Assembly: GCF_947495025.1 (NCBI RefSeq)
Contig: NZ_CANLXG010000001.1
Coordinates: 1,488,001-1,552,000 of the forward strand
Source: an uncultured Roseobacter sp.
GTDB taxonomy: Bacteria > Pseudomonadota > Alphaproteobacteria > Rhodobacterales > Rhodobacteraceae
Reading direction: 5' to 3'
DNA length: 64,000 nt
Numbering within the stretch: position 1 is the first letter of the stretch; every line of letters starts with the position of its first letter. Shown here one piece after another: positions 1 through 8,911 of this stretch. The notes beneath the pieces are model-generated. The model was not told the DNA's origin. It worked only from the letters and a program-made list of their open reading frames with translations, and searched no databases. The position numbers and the translations under genes are program-made.

Positions 1-139
1 CGCGCACATTTGCATGCCCGTCCGCAAAGGCGGCCTTTGGCATCATCGCGGCCGCGCCGATCGCAGCAGAGCCCTTGAGCATCTGGCGGCGGTTCATTTT
101 CTGTGCCGCTTTTATGTAGTTATAGAGTTCGACTTTCAC
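1..139 (-). CDS. Tat-exported ABC-type solute-binding protein, N-terminus only (partial)
   Basis: Only the first 46 codons are inside the window; the gene continues to the left. The proposed GTG start has a strong ribosome binding site (GGAGG, six bases upstream on the minus strand). An internal ATG at codon 15 has none. The peptide carries a twin-arginine motif (NRRQMLKG) followed by an Ala/Gly/Met-rich hydrophobic stretch and a likely cleavage region ending in AFADGHA. This is the usual start of a periplasmic sugar-binding protein in Rhodobacterales. It is divergent from the ABC ATPase at 357, which fits one transport locus read outward from a shared control region. The substrate cannot be judged from so little sequence, and other Tat substrates are possible. 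Confidence 0.6.
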   Translation of the reverse strand, partial: MKVELYNYIKAAQKMNRRQMLKGSAAIGAAAMMPKAAFADGHANVR

Positions 140-356
140 GTGTTTCCTCCCAAGACAACAGGTGTTGGTTTCACTGTGAGAAAAGGACAAGCTGAAGAAA
201 TTGTTTGGAAATTATACAAGCTTTGTTCTGACATCCCCCACTGAAAATTCAGTATGAGCCATATTGACGACGAGTCAACAAAAGCGAGGTTATGGGCGTG
301 GACAGCTCAGATGGCATTGTCTAGCATCGAACCGAGAAGGTGGGGGAATACGCTGA
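140..356. promoter_or_regulatory. Divergent intergenic control region
   Basis: These 217 bases separate the minus-strand binding protein from the plus-strand sugar operon and must hold both promoters. The stretch around 195-260 is clearly more AT-rich than the flanks. No convincing -35/-10 pair or palindromic operator stood out by eye, so no sites are assigned. Confidence 0.4.
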
Positions 357-1394
357 ATGGCTGACGTAAAGATACAGGATATCCGAAAATCCTATGGCGC
401 AGTCGAAGTCATTCACGGGCTGAACGTGGATATACCGGACGGCGAGTTCGTGGCTCTTGTAGGGCCGTCGGGCTGTGGCAAGTCCACACTGCTGCGCATG
501 ATCGCAGGACTGGAACCAACGGACAGCGGAACAATTTCCATTGGTGATCGTGTGGTGAATAATCTGCCGCCGTCGGACCGCGACATTGCGATGGTATTTC
601 AGACTTATGCCCTCTACCCCCACAAGTCTGTTGCCGAGAACATGGGCTTTGCGCTGAAGGTGGCCAGAACAGACCGTGCGGAAATTGACCGCCGCGTGCG
701 TGAGGCCGCCGAAATCCTGAGCCTTACCGAATATCTGGACCGTAAACCCCGGCATCTGTCCGGGGGGCAGCGGCAGCGGGTCGCTATGGGCCGCGCGATT
801 GTACGTGACCCTCAGGTATTCCTGTTTGATGAGCCCCTGTCCAATCTGGATGCCAAGCTGCGTATTCAGATGCGTACCGAAATCAAGGAACTTCACCAGC
901 GTCTGAAGACGACCACGGTATTTGTCACCCACGACCAGATCGAGGCAATGACGCTGGCTGACCGCATTGTCGTTATGCAGGCGGGGCGGATAGAACAGAT
1001 CGGCTCGCCTCTGGAACTTTACGACAACCCAGCAAACGAATTCGTTGCGACCTTTATCGGCGCCCCGTCGATGAATCTGCTGGATGCAGAGCTGAAGGAG
1101 AGTGGCATAATGGTTGCAGGCCAGCTTATTGCCGGCCCCGGTGGGCGCGGTCCGGCAAAGCTGGGCGTGCGGCCCGAGCATCTCATCCTTGCTGACGACG
1201 GCCTGCCGATGGAAGTCAAAGTCGTCGAGCCCACCGGGTCGGAAACGATGGTTTTTATGAACTTCGAGGGACAGACAGTCACAGCCGTTTTCCGCGAACG
1301 CCATGCCTTCACCTCTGGCCAGATCATTCATCTCAGGCCCGACCCTGCTCATCTGCATCTTTTTGATGCCGCGAGCGGCCAGCGGATCGGATAG
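357..1394 (+). CDS. ABC transporter ATP-binding protein, UgpC/MalK (CUT1) type
   Basis: A 345-residue ATPase that would power import of a sugar or polyol through a membrane permease pair. Walker A (GPSGCGKST) is at residues 36-44, the Q-loop follows in FQTYALYP, the signature LSGGQ is at 134-138 and Walker B (VFLFDEP) is at 154-160. The D-loop and switch His (VTHDQ) are intact. The C-terminal 100 residues form the regulatory TOBE region typical of MalK/UgpC. A purine-rich GGGGGAA lies about 9 bases before the ATG. No permease genes accompany it on this strand; they may lie to the left with the binding protein. The next gene begins six bases after its stop, so the two are co-transcribed. Substrate is inferred only from the kinase and mutarotase downstream. 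Confidence 0.93.
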   Translation: MADVKIQDIRKSYGAVEVIHGLNVDIPDGEFVALVGPSGCGKSTLLRMIAGLEPTDSGTISIGDRVVNNLPPSDRDIAMVFQTYALYPHKSVAENMGFALKVARTDRAEIDRRVREAAEILSLTEYLDRKPRHLSGGQRQRVAMGRAIVRDPQVFLFDEPLSNLDAKLRIQMRTEIKELHQRLKTTTVFVTHDQIEAMTLADRIVVMQAGRIEQIGSPLELYDNPANEFVATFIGAPSMNLLDAELKESGIMVAGQLIAGPGGRGPAKLGVRPEHLILADDGLPMEVKVVEPTGSETMVFMNFEGQTVTAVFRERHAFTSGQIIHLRPDPAHLHLFDAASGQRIG

Positions 1395-1399
1395 CACCT

Positions 1400-2053
1400 G
1401 TGCCCTGCATCATGTGCTTTGGCGACAGCAATACACATGGCACCCGGGCGATGCGGTTCTGGGGGGACCGGCGCAGACATCCGCGCGGTTTGCGCTGGCC
1501 TGATATTATGGCACAGGCACTTGGGGCTGACTGGGACGTCATTGCAGAGGGCCATCCCGGCAGAACGGCAGTTTTTGCCGACCCCATCGAAGGGTCTCAC
1601 AAAAACGGGCAGCTGGCGCTGCCGGTGCTGCTGGAGAGTCACAGGCCCCTTGATCTGGTGATTGTCATGCTGGGCACCAATGATCTGAAAGCCCGTTTTG
1701 GCGCCTCTGCAACAGATGTTGCCCTTGGTATCGAACGGCTGGTTGCAGAGATTTCCGGCTCGGATGCCGGACCCGACGGCACAGCGCCGGCGGTTCTGAT
1801 TGCAGCGCCTGCACAAGTGCAGGAAACGGGCATTTTCAAAGAGATATTCGCCGGAGCCAGAGAAAAGTCACAGGCATTGCCGGCCATTCTGGCTTTGATC
1901 GCTGAACGTACTGGCGCCGGGTTCGAAGATGCCGGGCTGGCAGCGGAGGTCGATCCGGTTGATGGCATACATCTCAGCGCGGAAGCCCACGCAGCCATCG
2001 GGCTTGCAATGGCGACGGCTGTGCGGCGTAAACTGGAAACAGAAAGGGAGTAG
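1400..2053 (+). CDS. SGNH/GDSL-family hydrolase (arylesterase-like)
   Basis: A 217-residue cytoplasmic esterase of the SGNH hydrolase fold. Block I (FGDSNTHG) puts the catalytic Ser at residue 10, block III (GTND) is at 92-95, and block V (DGIH) supplies Asp188 and His191. No signal peptide is seen. The GTG start at 1400 is chosen because block I begins at once; an ATG four codons on would also keep it. The gene sits between a sugar ABC ATPase and a mutarotase/ribokinase pair with tiny gaps. It may therefore remove an acyl group from an imported sugar before phosphorylation (inference). Family members are broad esterases, so the natural substrate is unknown. Confidence 0.85.
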   Translation: MPCIMCFGDSNTHGTRAMRFWGDRRRHPRGLRWPDIMAQALGADWDVIAEGHPGRTAVFADPIEGSHKNGQLALPVLLESHRPLDLVIVMLGTNDLKARFGASATDVALGIERLVAEISGSDAGPDGTAPAVLIAAPAQVQETGIFKEIFAGAREKSQALPAILALIAERTGAGFEDAGLAAEVDPVDGIHLSAEAHAAIGLAMATAVRRKLETERE

Positions 2054-2056
2054 AAC

Positions 2057-2503
2057 ATGCTCAAAGGGATCAGCCCGATACTGAATGCCGATGTCCTTTA
2101 TGCCATCCGGGCCATGGGCCATGGCGATGATCTGATCATTGCGGATACCAATTTTCCATCGGACAGCATTGCCCGCGAGACTGTACTGGGCAGGGTTCTG
2201 CGTATTGACCGGCCCGCGGCGGAGGTTGTTCAGGCGGTACTGTCGCTCTATCCGATTGATACATTTGTCGACGATGCCGCTGCGCGCATGGAAGTGGTGG
2301 GAGAACCGGACACGATCCTTCCCGTGATGGAGGGCGTTCAGGCAGAGGTGAGCGCCGTTGGCGGTCCGGCAATGATCGGTGTCGAACGCTATGCATTCTA
2401 TGAACGGGCAAAAGACGCCTACGCAGTTATTCAGACCGGCGAGAGGCGGTTTTATGGCTGTTTTGCCTTTCGCAAGGGTGTTGTGCCACCGGATGAGGGC
2501 TGA
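2057..2503 (+). CDS. RbsD/FucU family sugar mutarotase
   Basis: A 148-residue protein of the RbsD/FucU family. These enzymes interconvert sugar anomers (FucU: L-fucose; RbsD: the pyranose and furanose forms of ribose) so that a kinase or isomerase receives the right form. The N-terminus (MLKGISPIL, then MGHGD with the conserved His at residue 22, then ADTNFP) is closer to FucU than to RbsD. It begins three bases after the hydrolase stop and ends two bases before the ribokinase start, so the three are one transcriptional unit. The pairing with ribokinase suggests it feeds a pentose or modified pentose to the kinase. Confidence 0.85.
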   Translation: MLKGISPILNADVLYAIRAMGHGDDLIIADTNFPSDSIARETVLGRVLRIDRPAAEVVQAVLSLYPIDTFVDDAAARMEVVGEPDTILPVMEGVQAEVSAVGGPAMIGVERYAFYERAKDAYAVIQTGERRFYGCFAFRKGVVPPDEG

Positions 2504-2505
2504 TC

Positions 2506-3420
2506 GTGGGCAGTGTTGTCATTCTGGGAGTTTTTGTCGCAGATACGGCCTATCGCGCTGACCGGATGCCGCGTATGGGCGAGACGATTATGGGCAACGC
2601 CTTTGCGCTCGGCCCTGGTGGCAAGGGGTCCAATCAGGCCGTGGCCGCCGCGCGAGCCGGGGCCAGCACCCATTTCATCTCGCGGCTCGGGCAGGATGAT
2701 TTCGGCAAACTGGCGCTGAACACCTGGTCAGCTGCGGGCGTCACACCCCATGTGATCCAGACGTCCGAAACCTATACCGGTGCCGCGCATATTTTTGTCG
2801 AAGAAGCAACCGGCGACAATGCGATCATCATTGCACCGGGCGCCGGAGCGCTGATCTCTGCCGCTGATCTTGATGATCATGCGGCGCTTGTGAGGGATGC
2901 AGATGTCTTTGTGACCCAGCTGGAACAGCCAATGGACGCGGCCATACGCGGTTTGCAGATCGCGCGGGATGCCGGCGTCACCACGGTGCTGAACCCCGCG
3001 CCGGCGGCACCACTGCCAGACGGCATGCTGGCGCTTTGCGATTATGTGACGCCCAATGAAACCGAATGCGAAGCGCTGACCGGCGTTACCGTCACGACCA
3101 CAGGCGATGCCGAAAAGGCCTGCGAGGTTTTGCGCGACAAGGGGGTCGGCACGCCGATCATTACCATGGGTGAACAGGGTGCATACCTCTGGGGCCACGG
3201 TCTGATACCTGCGATGGCCGCCGGGCCTGTGATCGAGACAACCGGCGCAGGTGACGCATTTAACGGCGGTTTTGCTGCGGCGCTGGCCCGCGGGATGCCC
3301 CCTGAACAAGCAACACTTTACGGGTGTGCCACAGCGGGCATTTCGGTCACCCGACCAGGCACCGCACCCTCGATGCCTGAACTGGCAGAGGTCGAGGCCC
3401 TGATCAGAGCGCGCGCGTAG
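2506..3420 (+). CDS. rbsK: Ribokinase (PfkB family)
   Basis: A 304-residue PfkB-family kinase that would phosphorylate ribose or a close relative with ATP. The N-terminal signature GGKGSNQAVAAARAG (residues 38-52) is the classical ribokinase form. The C-terminal signature TTGAGDAFNGG contains the catalytic base Asp250 and the anion hole. The start is a GTG two bases after the upstream stop; no better ATG precedes the first beta strand (SVVILGVFV). It is the last gene of the operon and faces the converging flavin monooxygenase. A GC-rich self-complementary stretch follows but lacks a T-run, so no terminator is called. Ribose is the default substrate; other furanoses are possible. Confidence 0.88.
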   Translation: MGSVVILGVFVADTAYRADRMPRMGETIMGNAFALGPGGKGSNQAVAAARAGASTHFISRLGQDDFGKLALNTWSAAGVTPHVIQTSETYTGAAHIFVEEATGDNAIIIAPGAGALISAADLDDHAALVRDADVFVTQLEQPMDAAIRGLQIARDAGVTTVLNPAPAAPLPDGMLALCDYVTPNETECEALTGVTVTTTGDAEKACEVLRDKGVGTPIITMGEQGAYLWGHGLIPAMAAGPVIETTGAGDAFNGGFAAALARGMPPEQATLYGCATAGISVTRPGTAPSMPELAEVEALIRARA

Positions 3421-3474
3421 ACAAACGGCCGAAGGCCCGCTGTCACGCGCCCCTTGCCGTTCCCGCGACACCCG

Positions 3475-5274
3475 TCAGGACTTGTGAAAGCTTTCCTGCA
3501 GTCCGTAAACGGGGGTCGGGATCCCTTCCATGCGCGCTTTGATCTGCAACGACAGGAACTGCGAGTAATGGCGCGACTGGTGCAGATTACCGCCATGAAA
3601 CCAAAGCGCTTCCTGCTGTGTGGGTTTCCACATATTGCGCTGCTCGCCTTCCCAGGGGCCCGGATCCTTGGGCGTGTCTGACCCAAGCCCCCAGACTTTG
3701 CCCACTTTGTCGGCTGTTGCCTGATCCACGAGATCTGCAACCCAGCCGTTCATGGACCCATACCCCGTTGCATAGACGATCAGATCTGCCTCCAGTCTGG
3801 TGCCGTCTTCCAGTACGATACCGTCTTCGAACACCTCGCTGACCTGACCATGGGCCAGCTTTATCTGGCCGTCGATGATCAGCTGGCTGGCCCCGACATC
3901 GATGTAATATCCTGATCCGCGGCGCAGGTATTTCATAAACAGTCCGGATCCGTCCGCGCCCCAGTCCAGCTGAAACCCGGCCTTTTCGAGGCCCGCATAG
4001 AAATCTGCATCCACCTCTTTGATCTTCTCGTAAACGGGGATCTGGAATTCATGCAGAATGGCATAAGGCAGCGACGCAAAGATCATATCCGCCTTGTTTG
4101 TTGTCATCCCAGCGGCCACAGCGCGTTCGGAATAGAGATCACCCAGGCCGATTTCCATCAGCGGCTCGGATCGCACGATATGGGTGCTGGACCGCTGGAC
4201 CATCGTGACGTCAACGTCATTTTCCCACAGCGCCGCACAGATATCATGGGCAGAGTTGTTCGAGCCGATGACGACGGCCTTTTTACCTTTGTAGGCGTCC
4301 GGGCCCGGGTGTTGCGAACTGTGATGCTGATCGCCGCGAAACCTGTCTATGCCCGGCAGGTCGGGCATATTGGCCTTGGCGGACATGCCGGTGGCAAAGA
4401 CAAGCTGTCTGGGTTTCAGCACGACCTCTTCGTCGTCCCGGTCAACGGTGACCGTCCATTCTTTGGTGTTCTCATCATAGTGCGCGCTCTGGCAGGTGGA
4501 CCGTGTCCAGTAGTTCAGCTCCATGATCCGGGTGTACATTTCCAGCCAGTCGCCGATCTTGTCTTTGGGGGCAAAGACCGGCCAGTTGGGCGGAAACGGC
4601 AGATACGGCAGGTGGTCGTACCAGACCGGGTCATGCAGGCAGAGCGATTTGTATCTGTTGCGCCAGCTGTCGCCAGGCCGGTCATTCTTCTCGACGATGA
4701 TCGTCGGCACACCCAGCTGACGCAGCCGGGCCCCGAGTGCTATGCCACCCTGCCCTCCTCCGATAATGACCGTGTAGGGCTGCCTGGAATAGCCGAGTTC
4801 GGCTGCTTCCTGCTCGCGCTCCTCTTTCCAGGTCGGACGGTGTTTGCCCGCACCATGTTTTGCGCCCATGGGGCGCTCCATACCAAGCGGCTCCTCATGG
4901 CCCTTGAGTTCAACCATCGACGTAAGAAGTGTCCAGATCAGCCCGTCGCGCAGACGGATAAGACCATATCCACGTGACACACCGGTCTCGAAACTGATCC
5001 AGGCTGTCGTTATGCCACCGTCTTCGGCTGCTACTTCTCCGTCTGCGATACGCCAGCCCGACGGCTCAACCGATGGCAGCTGCGATCCCAGCATGGAGGA
5101 GACGGCATCGCGGCCCTCCAACGTTTTTATATTCCACGTAAATGACACAAGATCGCGCCAATAGCAGTCTTCGGTGAAGAGTTCTGCGGCAGCTTCGACA
5201 TTCTGTGATGTCAGTGCCTCATCAAGTGCGCCCAGCACTTTTTCCACTTCGGCATTCGTCGTCTGATCGAGCAT
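3475..5274 (-). CDS. Flavin-containing monooxygenase with N-terminal SnoaL/NTF2-like domain
   Basis: A 599-residue two-domain protein. Residues 1-130 look like a SnoaL/NTF2 cone fold (acidic helical start, then DCYWRD and LEGRDAV). Residues 165-599 are a class B flavoprotein monooxygenase using FAD, NAD(P)H and O2. The FAD Rossmann loop is GGGQGG (172-177), the NADP loop begins GSNNSA (337-342), and ATGYG near the C-terminus closes the fold. The family fingerprint reads FRGDQHHSSQH (312-322): Phe, Gly and the first His match FxGxxxHxxx(W/Y/F), but the final aromatic is His. The start is placed at the ATG preceded by GGGGGG; an upstream in-frame ATG 11 codons earlier lacks such a site. It is monocistronic, converging on the ribokinase. 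The substrate is unknown; N-, S- or Baeyer-Villiger oxygenation are all possible. Confidence 0.85.
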   Translation of the reverse strand: MLDQTTNAEVEKVLGALDEALTSQNVEAAAELFTEDCYWRDLVSFTWNIKTLEGRDAVSSMLGSQLPSVEPSGWRIADGEVAAEDGGITTAWISFETGVSRGYGLIRLRDGLIWTLLTSMVELKGHEEPLGMERPMGAKHGAGKHRPTWKEEREQEAAELGYSRQPYTVIIGGGQGGIALGARLRQLGVPTIIVEKNDRPGDSWRNRYKSLCLHDPVWYDHLPYLPFPPNWPVFAPKDKIGDWLEMYTRIMELNYWTRSTCQSAHYDENTKEWTVTVDRDDEEVVLKPRQLVFATGMSAKANMPDLPGIDRFRGDQHHSSQHPGPDAYKGKKAVVIGSNNSAHDICAALWENDVDVTMVQRSSTHIVRSEPLMEIGLGDLYSERAVAAGMTTNKADMIFASLPYAILHEFQIPVYEKIKEVDADFYAGLEKAGFQLDWGADGSGLFMKYLRRGSGYYIDVGASQLIIDGQIKLAHGQVSEVFEDGIVLEDGTRLEADLIVYATGYGSMNGWVADLVDQATADKVGKVWGLGSDTPKDPGPWEGEQRNMWKPTQQEALWFHGGNLHQSRHYSQFLSLQIKARMEGIPTPVYGLQESFHKS

Positions 5275-5540
5275 AAATCCCCCCTGCAGGCAGCAGATCT
5301 GAAACATATTATCTGAAAACGGTGTAGCCTGCTCAACCTAGGCGGTAATATTGTGATCTGGCAAGCAACGGTTCAGCCATCCGGAGCCAATGGCTGTAAC
5401 CCGCGCAAAATTACAAACGCCAGCGTATGGTTTTTCAAAGGTAGTTTCAGAGCCGTTTCAGGATTATCCGGCGACCGCCACGCCTGATGGAAAGTGCTTC
5501 TCTGAGCTGTCTCAAAATAGCACCGTAAAGTACTTTACGA
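5275..5540. other. Intergenic spacer with 16-bp perfect palindrome
   Basis: The spacer lies between the monooxygenase start and the end of the GGDEF/EAL gene. It is relatively AT-rich near 5290-5420, where the monooxygenase promoter should be. Positions 5524-5539 form a perfect self-complementary 16-mer (CGTAAAGT followed by its mirror ACTTTACG) one base after the GGDEF/EAL stop codon. Read on the minus strand it is followed by a short T-rich stretch, so it could be a weak terminator. It could equally be a protein-binding site. Confidence 0.4.
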
Positions 5541-7775
5541 CTATCCCGTGCGCGGTGATTTTCTGGCCGGCTGGTCAGCGGATTGCTTTTCGAGGTAACC
5601 GGCCAGGTCGTCCAGCGACAGCGGGTAAGCGTGATAAAAACCCTGGTGAATGTGGCAACCGCAGTCGCTGGCAATTGTTGCCTGCACTGCGGTTTCAACA
5701 CCTTCAGCCACAGTCTCCATACCAAGCGTCTGCCCCAGTTGAACAAATGTCTCGAAGAGCGCGCGCGCGCGCGGCGATGTCTCGACCTGGGACAGATAAC
5801 TGCCGTCAATTTTCATAATCTCAAAGGGGAAATGACGCAGGTAGCTTACCGAAGCATATCCGGTACCGAAGTCATCCAGCGCAAACCGGAACCCATGCGC
5901 GCGCAGCGCATCGATGCGCGCCCGCGCCGTTTCAGGCACTTCGATCAGCGCACTTTCTGTTATTTCCAGAATGAGCCTGTGTGGCTCGATCCCGGCGGCG
6001 CGCACGATCTCCTGAATGCGTTGGGAAAACTGCTGATCCATCAGCTGAAGCGGCGAGATATTCACACTCAGGGTCAGGTCACGTATTTTTGCCAGGACCT
6101 CGCAGCACTCGGCCAGGACATACGTCCCGATTTCAGGCAACAGCCCCCGCGCTTCGGCGATGGGTATGAAAGCATCCGGGCCGACTGTTCCAAGCGCCGG
6201 ATCACGCCAGCGCAAAAGCGCCTCGGCATAAAGGAATGTACCGTCGGCACCGTTCACCACCGGCTGAAACACCATCCTGAAAGGTGACCGGCCACTGGCG
6301 GCGTCTGTCAGACCAAGGCGCAGCCGTTCTTCGACAGATTTCTGCCAGCTGTGCGCGTCGCGCAGTTCTTCAGAGTAATGTACCGGCTTCAGAGTGCCCG
6401 TGCGCTTCGCATGGTACATAGCAACGTCAGCGCGCATCATCTGATCGTCCAGGCTGTCGCCCTCCTGACCAACAGAAACGCCGACCGAGCACCGCACAAG
6501 ACGCATCTCGCGGCCCAGATCTATCGGTTCCGACGTCTGCTCGACCAGTTTGCTGCAGAAGTTCCGGGCCGATGCTTCCGCGTCGACGCCAATAAGCAGG
6601 CAGACGAATTCATCCCCACCCAGCCGCGCAATGATGTCTCCCGGCCCGGCTGCCGCGCGCAGACGCCGCGCGGTAATCAGGAGCGCTTCGTCGCCGACGT
6701 CATGGCCCAACTGGTCGTTGATCGATTTGAAATCGTTCAGATCAAGGTACACAAGAGCCACATCCCCGCGCCGTATAGCAGCAGAAATGGCACGCGCAGC
6801 GGTCGCATCTTCGAACCCGGTCCGGTTCAGCAGGCCGGTGAGCGAATCAGTGCGCGCGGTGTTTCGGGCCACCTCGCGCTCGCTGACAATAACAGAGGCC
6901 ATCCCGGAAGACCGCCGGGCAATGAGCACGACGGACGCCAGCAGAAACAGTGACATGCCGCCAATGGCCGGCAACGCAGTGGCCATCAGGGTGTCGCCGG
7001 GGCGCGGCGCACGCCATGTCAGCTGCGCAAGATACGAGCCGTCTGCGCCGCGCAGTGGTCGCGCACCATGCGTATCGGGCACGTCGGCGTTCAAAGGTCG
7101 CAGCTGTACGTCCTCGACAAGATATTCTGCGGATATCTCGCGCAGACGATCAGATGACAGGTCAACCCCGGAGATCAGCACCGGAGGCGGGCCATCCTTC
7201 ATCTCGTCCGGCTCATACGCAAACATGTAGCTTGCCACCAGGAGATAGGATCCCTCGTTCGTTTGCGCAAATCCGACAGCGGCAATCTCAGGCTCAACCG
7301 GGTTTTCGCGCACAGAGGCCATGAAATCCTCGATCACCTCATCAGGCAGGACGCGTGTACCAGCTTCTTCGCCCGCATAGCCGTAGAGAGGTTCGCCGGT
7401 ACCACTGACAATCTGCACGATCTGCATGACACCGGTTTCAGAAGTGCTTTCGCCAATATTGGAATCGATCCACGGCTTATCCTCATAAATCACCGCGTAG
7501 TAAGCTTCTTCCCAGTAGGCGAAATCGAAGTTGGTCAGCTCAGCGCGCTGCGTAAGCCCGGCAACAGCACGGTCCACAAGCCGCTGAACATGATCGGCGG
7601 CCTGTCGGTTCGCCTCCGCCGCCATCCAGAGAGACAGCAAAAGCACAAAGGCCGTCGCGACAACGCCGGCAACGACCATGCTGGCGAATATGAATGCCGG
7701 AACACCCGAATGTTTTGATCCAACCCCGCTGGCCACATCTGATCCCCGACTGAATTTCCCGGGCGTGTATAACAA
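5541..7775 (-). CDS. Membrane-anchored GGDEF/EAL cyclic-di-GMP enzyme with CHASE4-like sensor
   Basis: A 744-residue signalling protein. A first membrane helix (about 26-50) and a second (about 267-287) bracket a periplasmic region whose FDFAYWEEAY motif is typical of CHASE4 sensors. The diguanylate cyclase domain has an intact GGDEF (386-390). The four residues where the inhibitory RxxD site should be read GPGD, so product inhibition is probably lost. The phosphodiesterase domain has EALLRW (518-523), ESAL, DDFGTG (634-639) and AEGVE, so the key catalytic motifs are present. Both activities are therefore possible; which dominates cannot be read from sequence. The gene is divergent from the AraC regulator with a 119-base gap. 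Confidence 0.93.
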   Translation of the reverse strand: MLYTPGKFSRGSDVASGVGSKHSGVPAFIFASMVVAGVVATAFVLLLSLWMAAEANRQAADHVQRLVDRAVAGLTQRAELTNFDFAYWEEAYYAVIYEDKPWIDSNIGESTSETGVMQIVQIVSGTGEPLYGYAGEEAGTRVLPDEVIEDFMASVRENPVEPEIAAVGFAQTNEGSYLLVASYMFAYEPDEMKDGPPPVLISGVDLSSDRLREISAEYLVEDVQLRPLNADVPDTHGARPLRGADGSYLAQLTWRAPRPGDTLMATALPAIGGMSLFLLASVVLIARRSSGMASVIVSEREVARNTARTDSLTGLLNRTGFEDATAARAISAAIRRGDVALVYLDLNDFKSINDQLGHDVGDEALLITARRLRAAAGPGDIIARLGGDEFVCLLIGVDAEASARNFCSKLVEQTSEPIDLGREMRLVRCSVGVSVGQEGDSLDDQMMRADVAMYHAKRTGTLKPVHYSEELRDAHSWQKSVEERLRLGLTDAASGRSPFRMVFQPVVNGADGTFLYAEALLRWRDPALGTVGPDAFIPIAEARGLLPEIGTYVLAECCEVLAKIRDLTLSVNISPLQLMDQQFSQRIQEIVRAAGIEPHRLILEITESALIEVPETARARIDALRAHGFRFALDDFGTGYASVSYLRHFPFEIMKIDGSYLSQVETSPRARALFETFVQLGQTLGMETVAEGVETAVQATIASDCGCHIHQGFYHAYPLSLDDLAGYLEKQSADQPARKSPRTG

Positions 7776-7894
7776 GGCGGAATTACTGTCCTGTTAATCG
7801 GATACTGCACACCGGCACCGGCCGGATCCTTCGGTTAACATCGCCTGGTCGTCACGACGAGGCACGCTAGGTCTGGCGAAGAAAGGACAGCACC

Positions 7895-8788
7895 ATGCCC
7901 CGCCGATACGAGGAGATTTATCCTTCGCGGCCATTGCTTGACAGCGATGCGATGGAACATGTCTCAGCCGCAGCACTGATGTCTGTCCGGTACTTCCAGG
8001 CGGAACCCGACGTGATGCCCGAAGAAGTTTTTGCGGAACACCATGTTCTGCTGAACCTGCGTCCTGAACCGCACCGTGTTCAGAACCGGCGAGACGGCGT
8101 GCTGCGCGATTTTACGCTGCGCTGCAACGATATCATTGTGACACCTGCCGGTATGAAATCCGGCTGGCGGTGGTTTGCAAAATCCGACGTCATTGTCGTC
8201 ACGCTGGATCCTGAAAAAGTTCACCGGTTTGCCCAGACCGAGCTTGGATTGTTGCTGGACGCGCAACAGTTCCGGGACCTGCCACAGTTCTCTGACGCCG
8301 ACCTTTGTGCGGCCGGTGTTATGCTGCGCGACGCCCTCGAAGCCGATGACATCTCTTCCGGCGTCATGTTCGAGGCTATGAGTCGTGTTTTACTGGTCAA
8401 ACTGCTGCAGCGGTACGGCAAGCGCCGGCCCGAAGACGTGGCAATGACTGCGCGGTTCACATCGGCGCATTACAACCGCGTGCTGGCGTTCATCCGGGCG
8501 CGGCTGGACCAGACAATAACAGTCGATGACATGGCATCCGAAGCCGGTATGAGCCCTTCGCACTTTTCGCGGGTTTTCAAAGAGACCCTGGGCTCTGCAC
8601 CGATGCAGTATGTTCTGGCCTACCGCGTCGAGCAGGCCGGGCGCATGATGCAGGACCCGGCCCTGCCGCTGAGCGCGATTGCCATGGCCTGCGGGTTTGC
8701 CGACCAGGCGCACTTTTCGCGGAGTTTCAAACAGCTGACAGGCAAGACACCGCGTGCGTTCCGCAATGAACTGGCCGCTGCAACCTGA
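7895..8788 (+). CDS. AraC-family transcriptional regulator
   Basis: A 297-residue regulator. The C-terminal 100 residues hold the two helix-turn-helix motifs of the AraC/XylS family, the first around TVDDMASEAGMSPSHFSRVF and the second around LSAIAMACGFADQAHFSRSF. The N-terminal 180 residues should be a ligand-binding or dimerisation domain but show no recognised effector motif. The ATG has an AAAGGA site upstream. Its likely targets are the neighbours: the SnoaL-like exported protein 123 bases downstream and the divergent GGDEF/EAL gene. Confidence 0.9.
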   Translation: MPRRYEEIYPSRPLLDSDAMEHVSAAALMSVRYFQAEPDVMPEEVFAEHHVLLNLRPEPHRVQNRRDGVLRDFTLRCNDIIVTPAGMKSGWRWFAKSDVIVVTLDPEKVHRFAQTELGLLLDAQQFRDLPQFSDADLCAAGVMLRDALEADDISSGVMFEAMSRVLLVKLLQRYGKRRPEDVAMTARFTSAHYNRVLAFIRARLDQTITVDDMASEAGMSPSHFSRVFKETLGSAPMQYVLAYRVEQAGRMMQDPALPLSAIAMACGFADQAHFSRSFKQLTGKTPRAFRNELAAAT

Positions 8789-8911
8789 ATTTCTGCTGAA
8801 AAGCAGTTCCGTTCAAAAACCAGGTCGGCAGGTTCAAGTCTCTGATCACCGCGCATTGTATCTGTCATGTCATCGGGCCCGGTGCCCACGCAACGACAAC
8901 AGGAGAATGTC

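Noticed and set aside
321..1397. 358-codon minus-strand reading frame opposite the ABC ATPase
   Set aside because: All ATPase motifs are on the plus strand; the antisense frame has no recognisable motif.
3421..3474. Possible bidirectional terminator between ribokinase and monooxygenase
   Set aside because: Only a 4-bp GGCC stem and no T-run in either direction.
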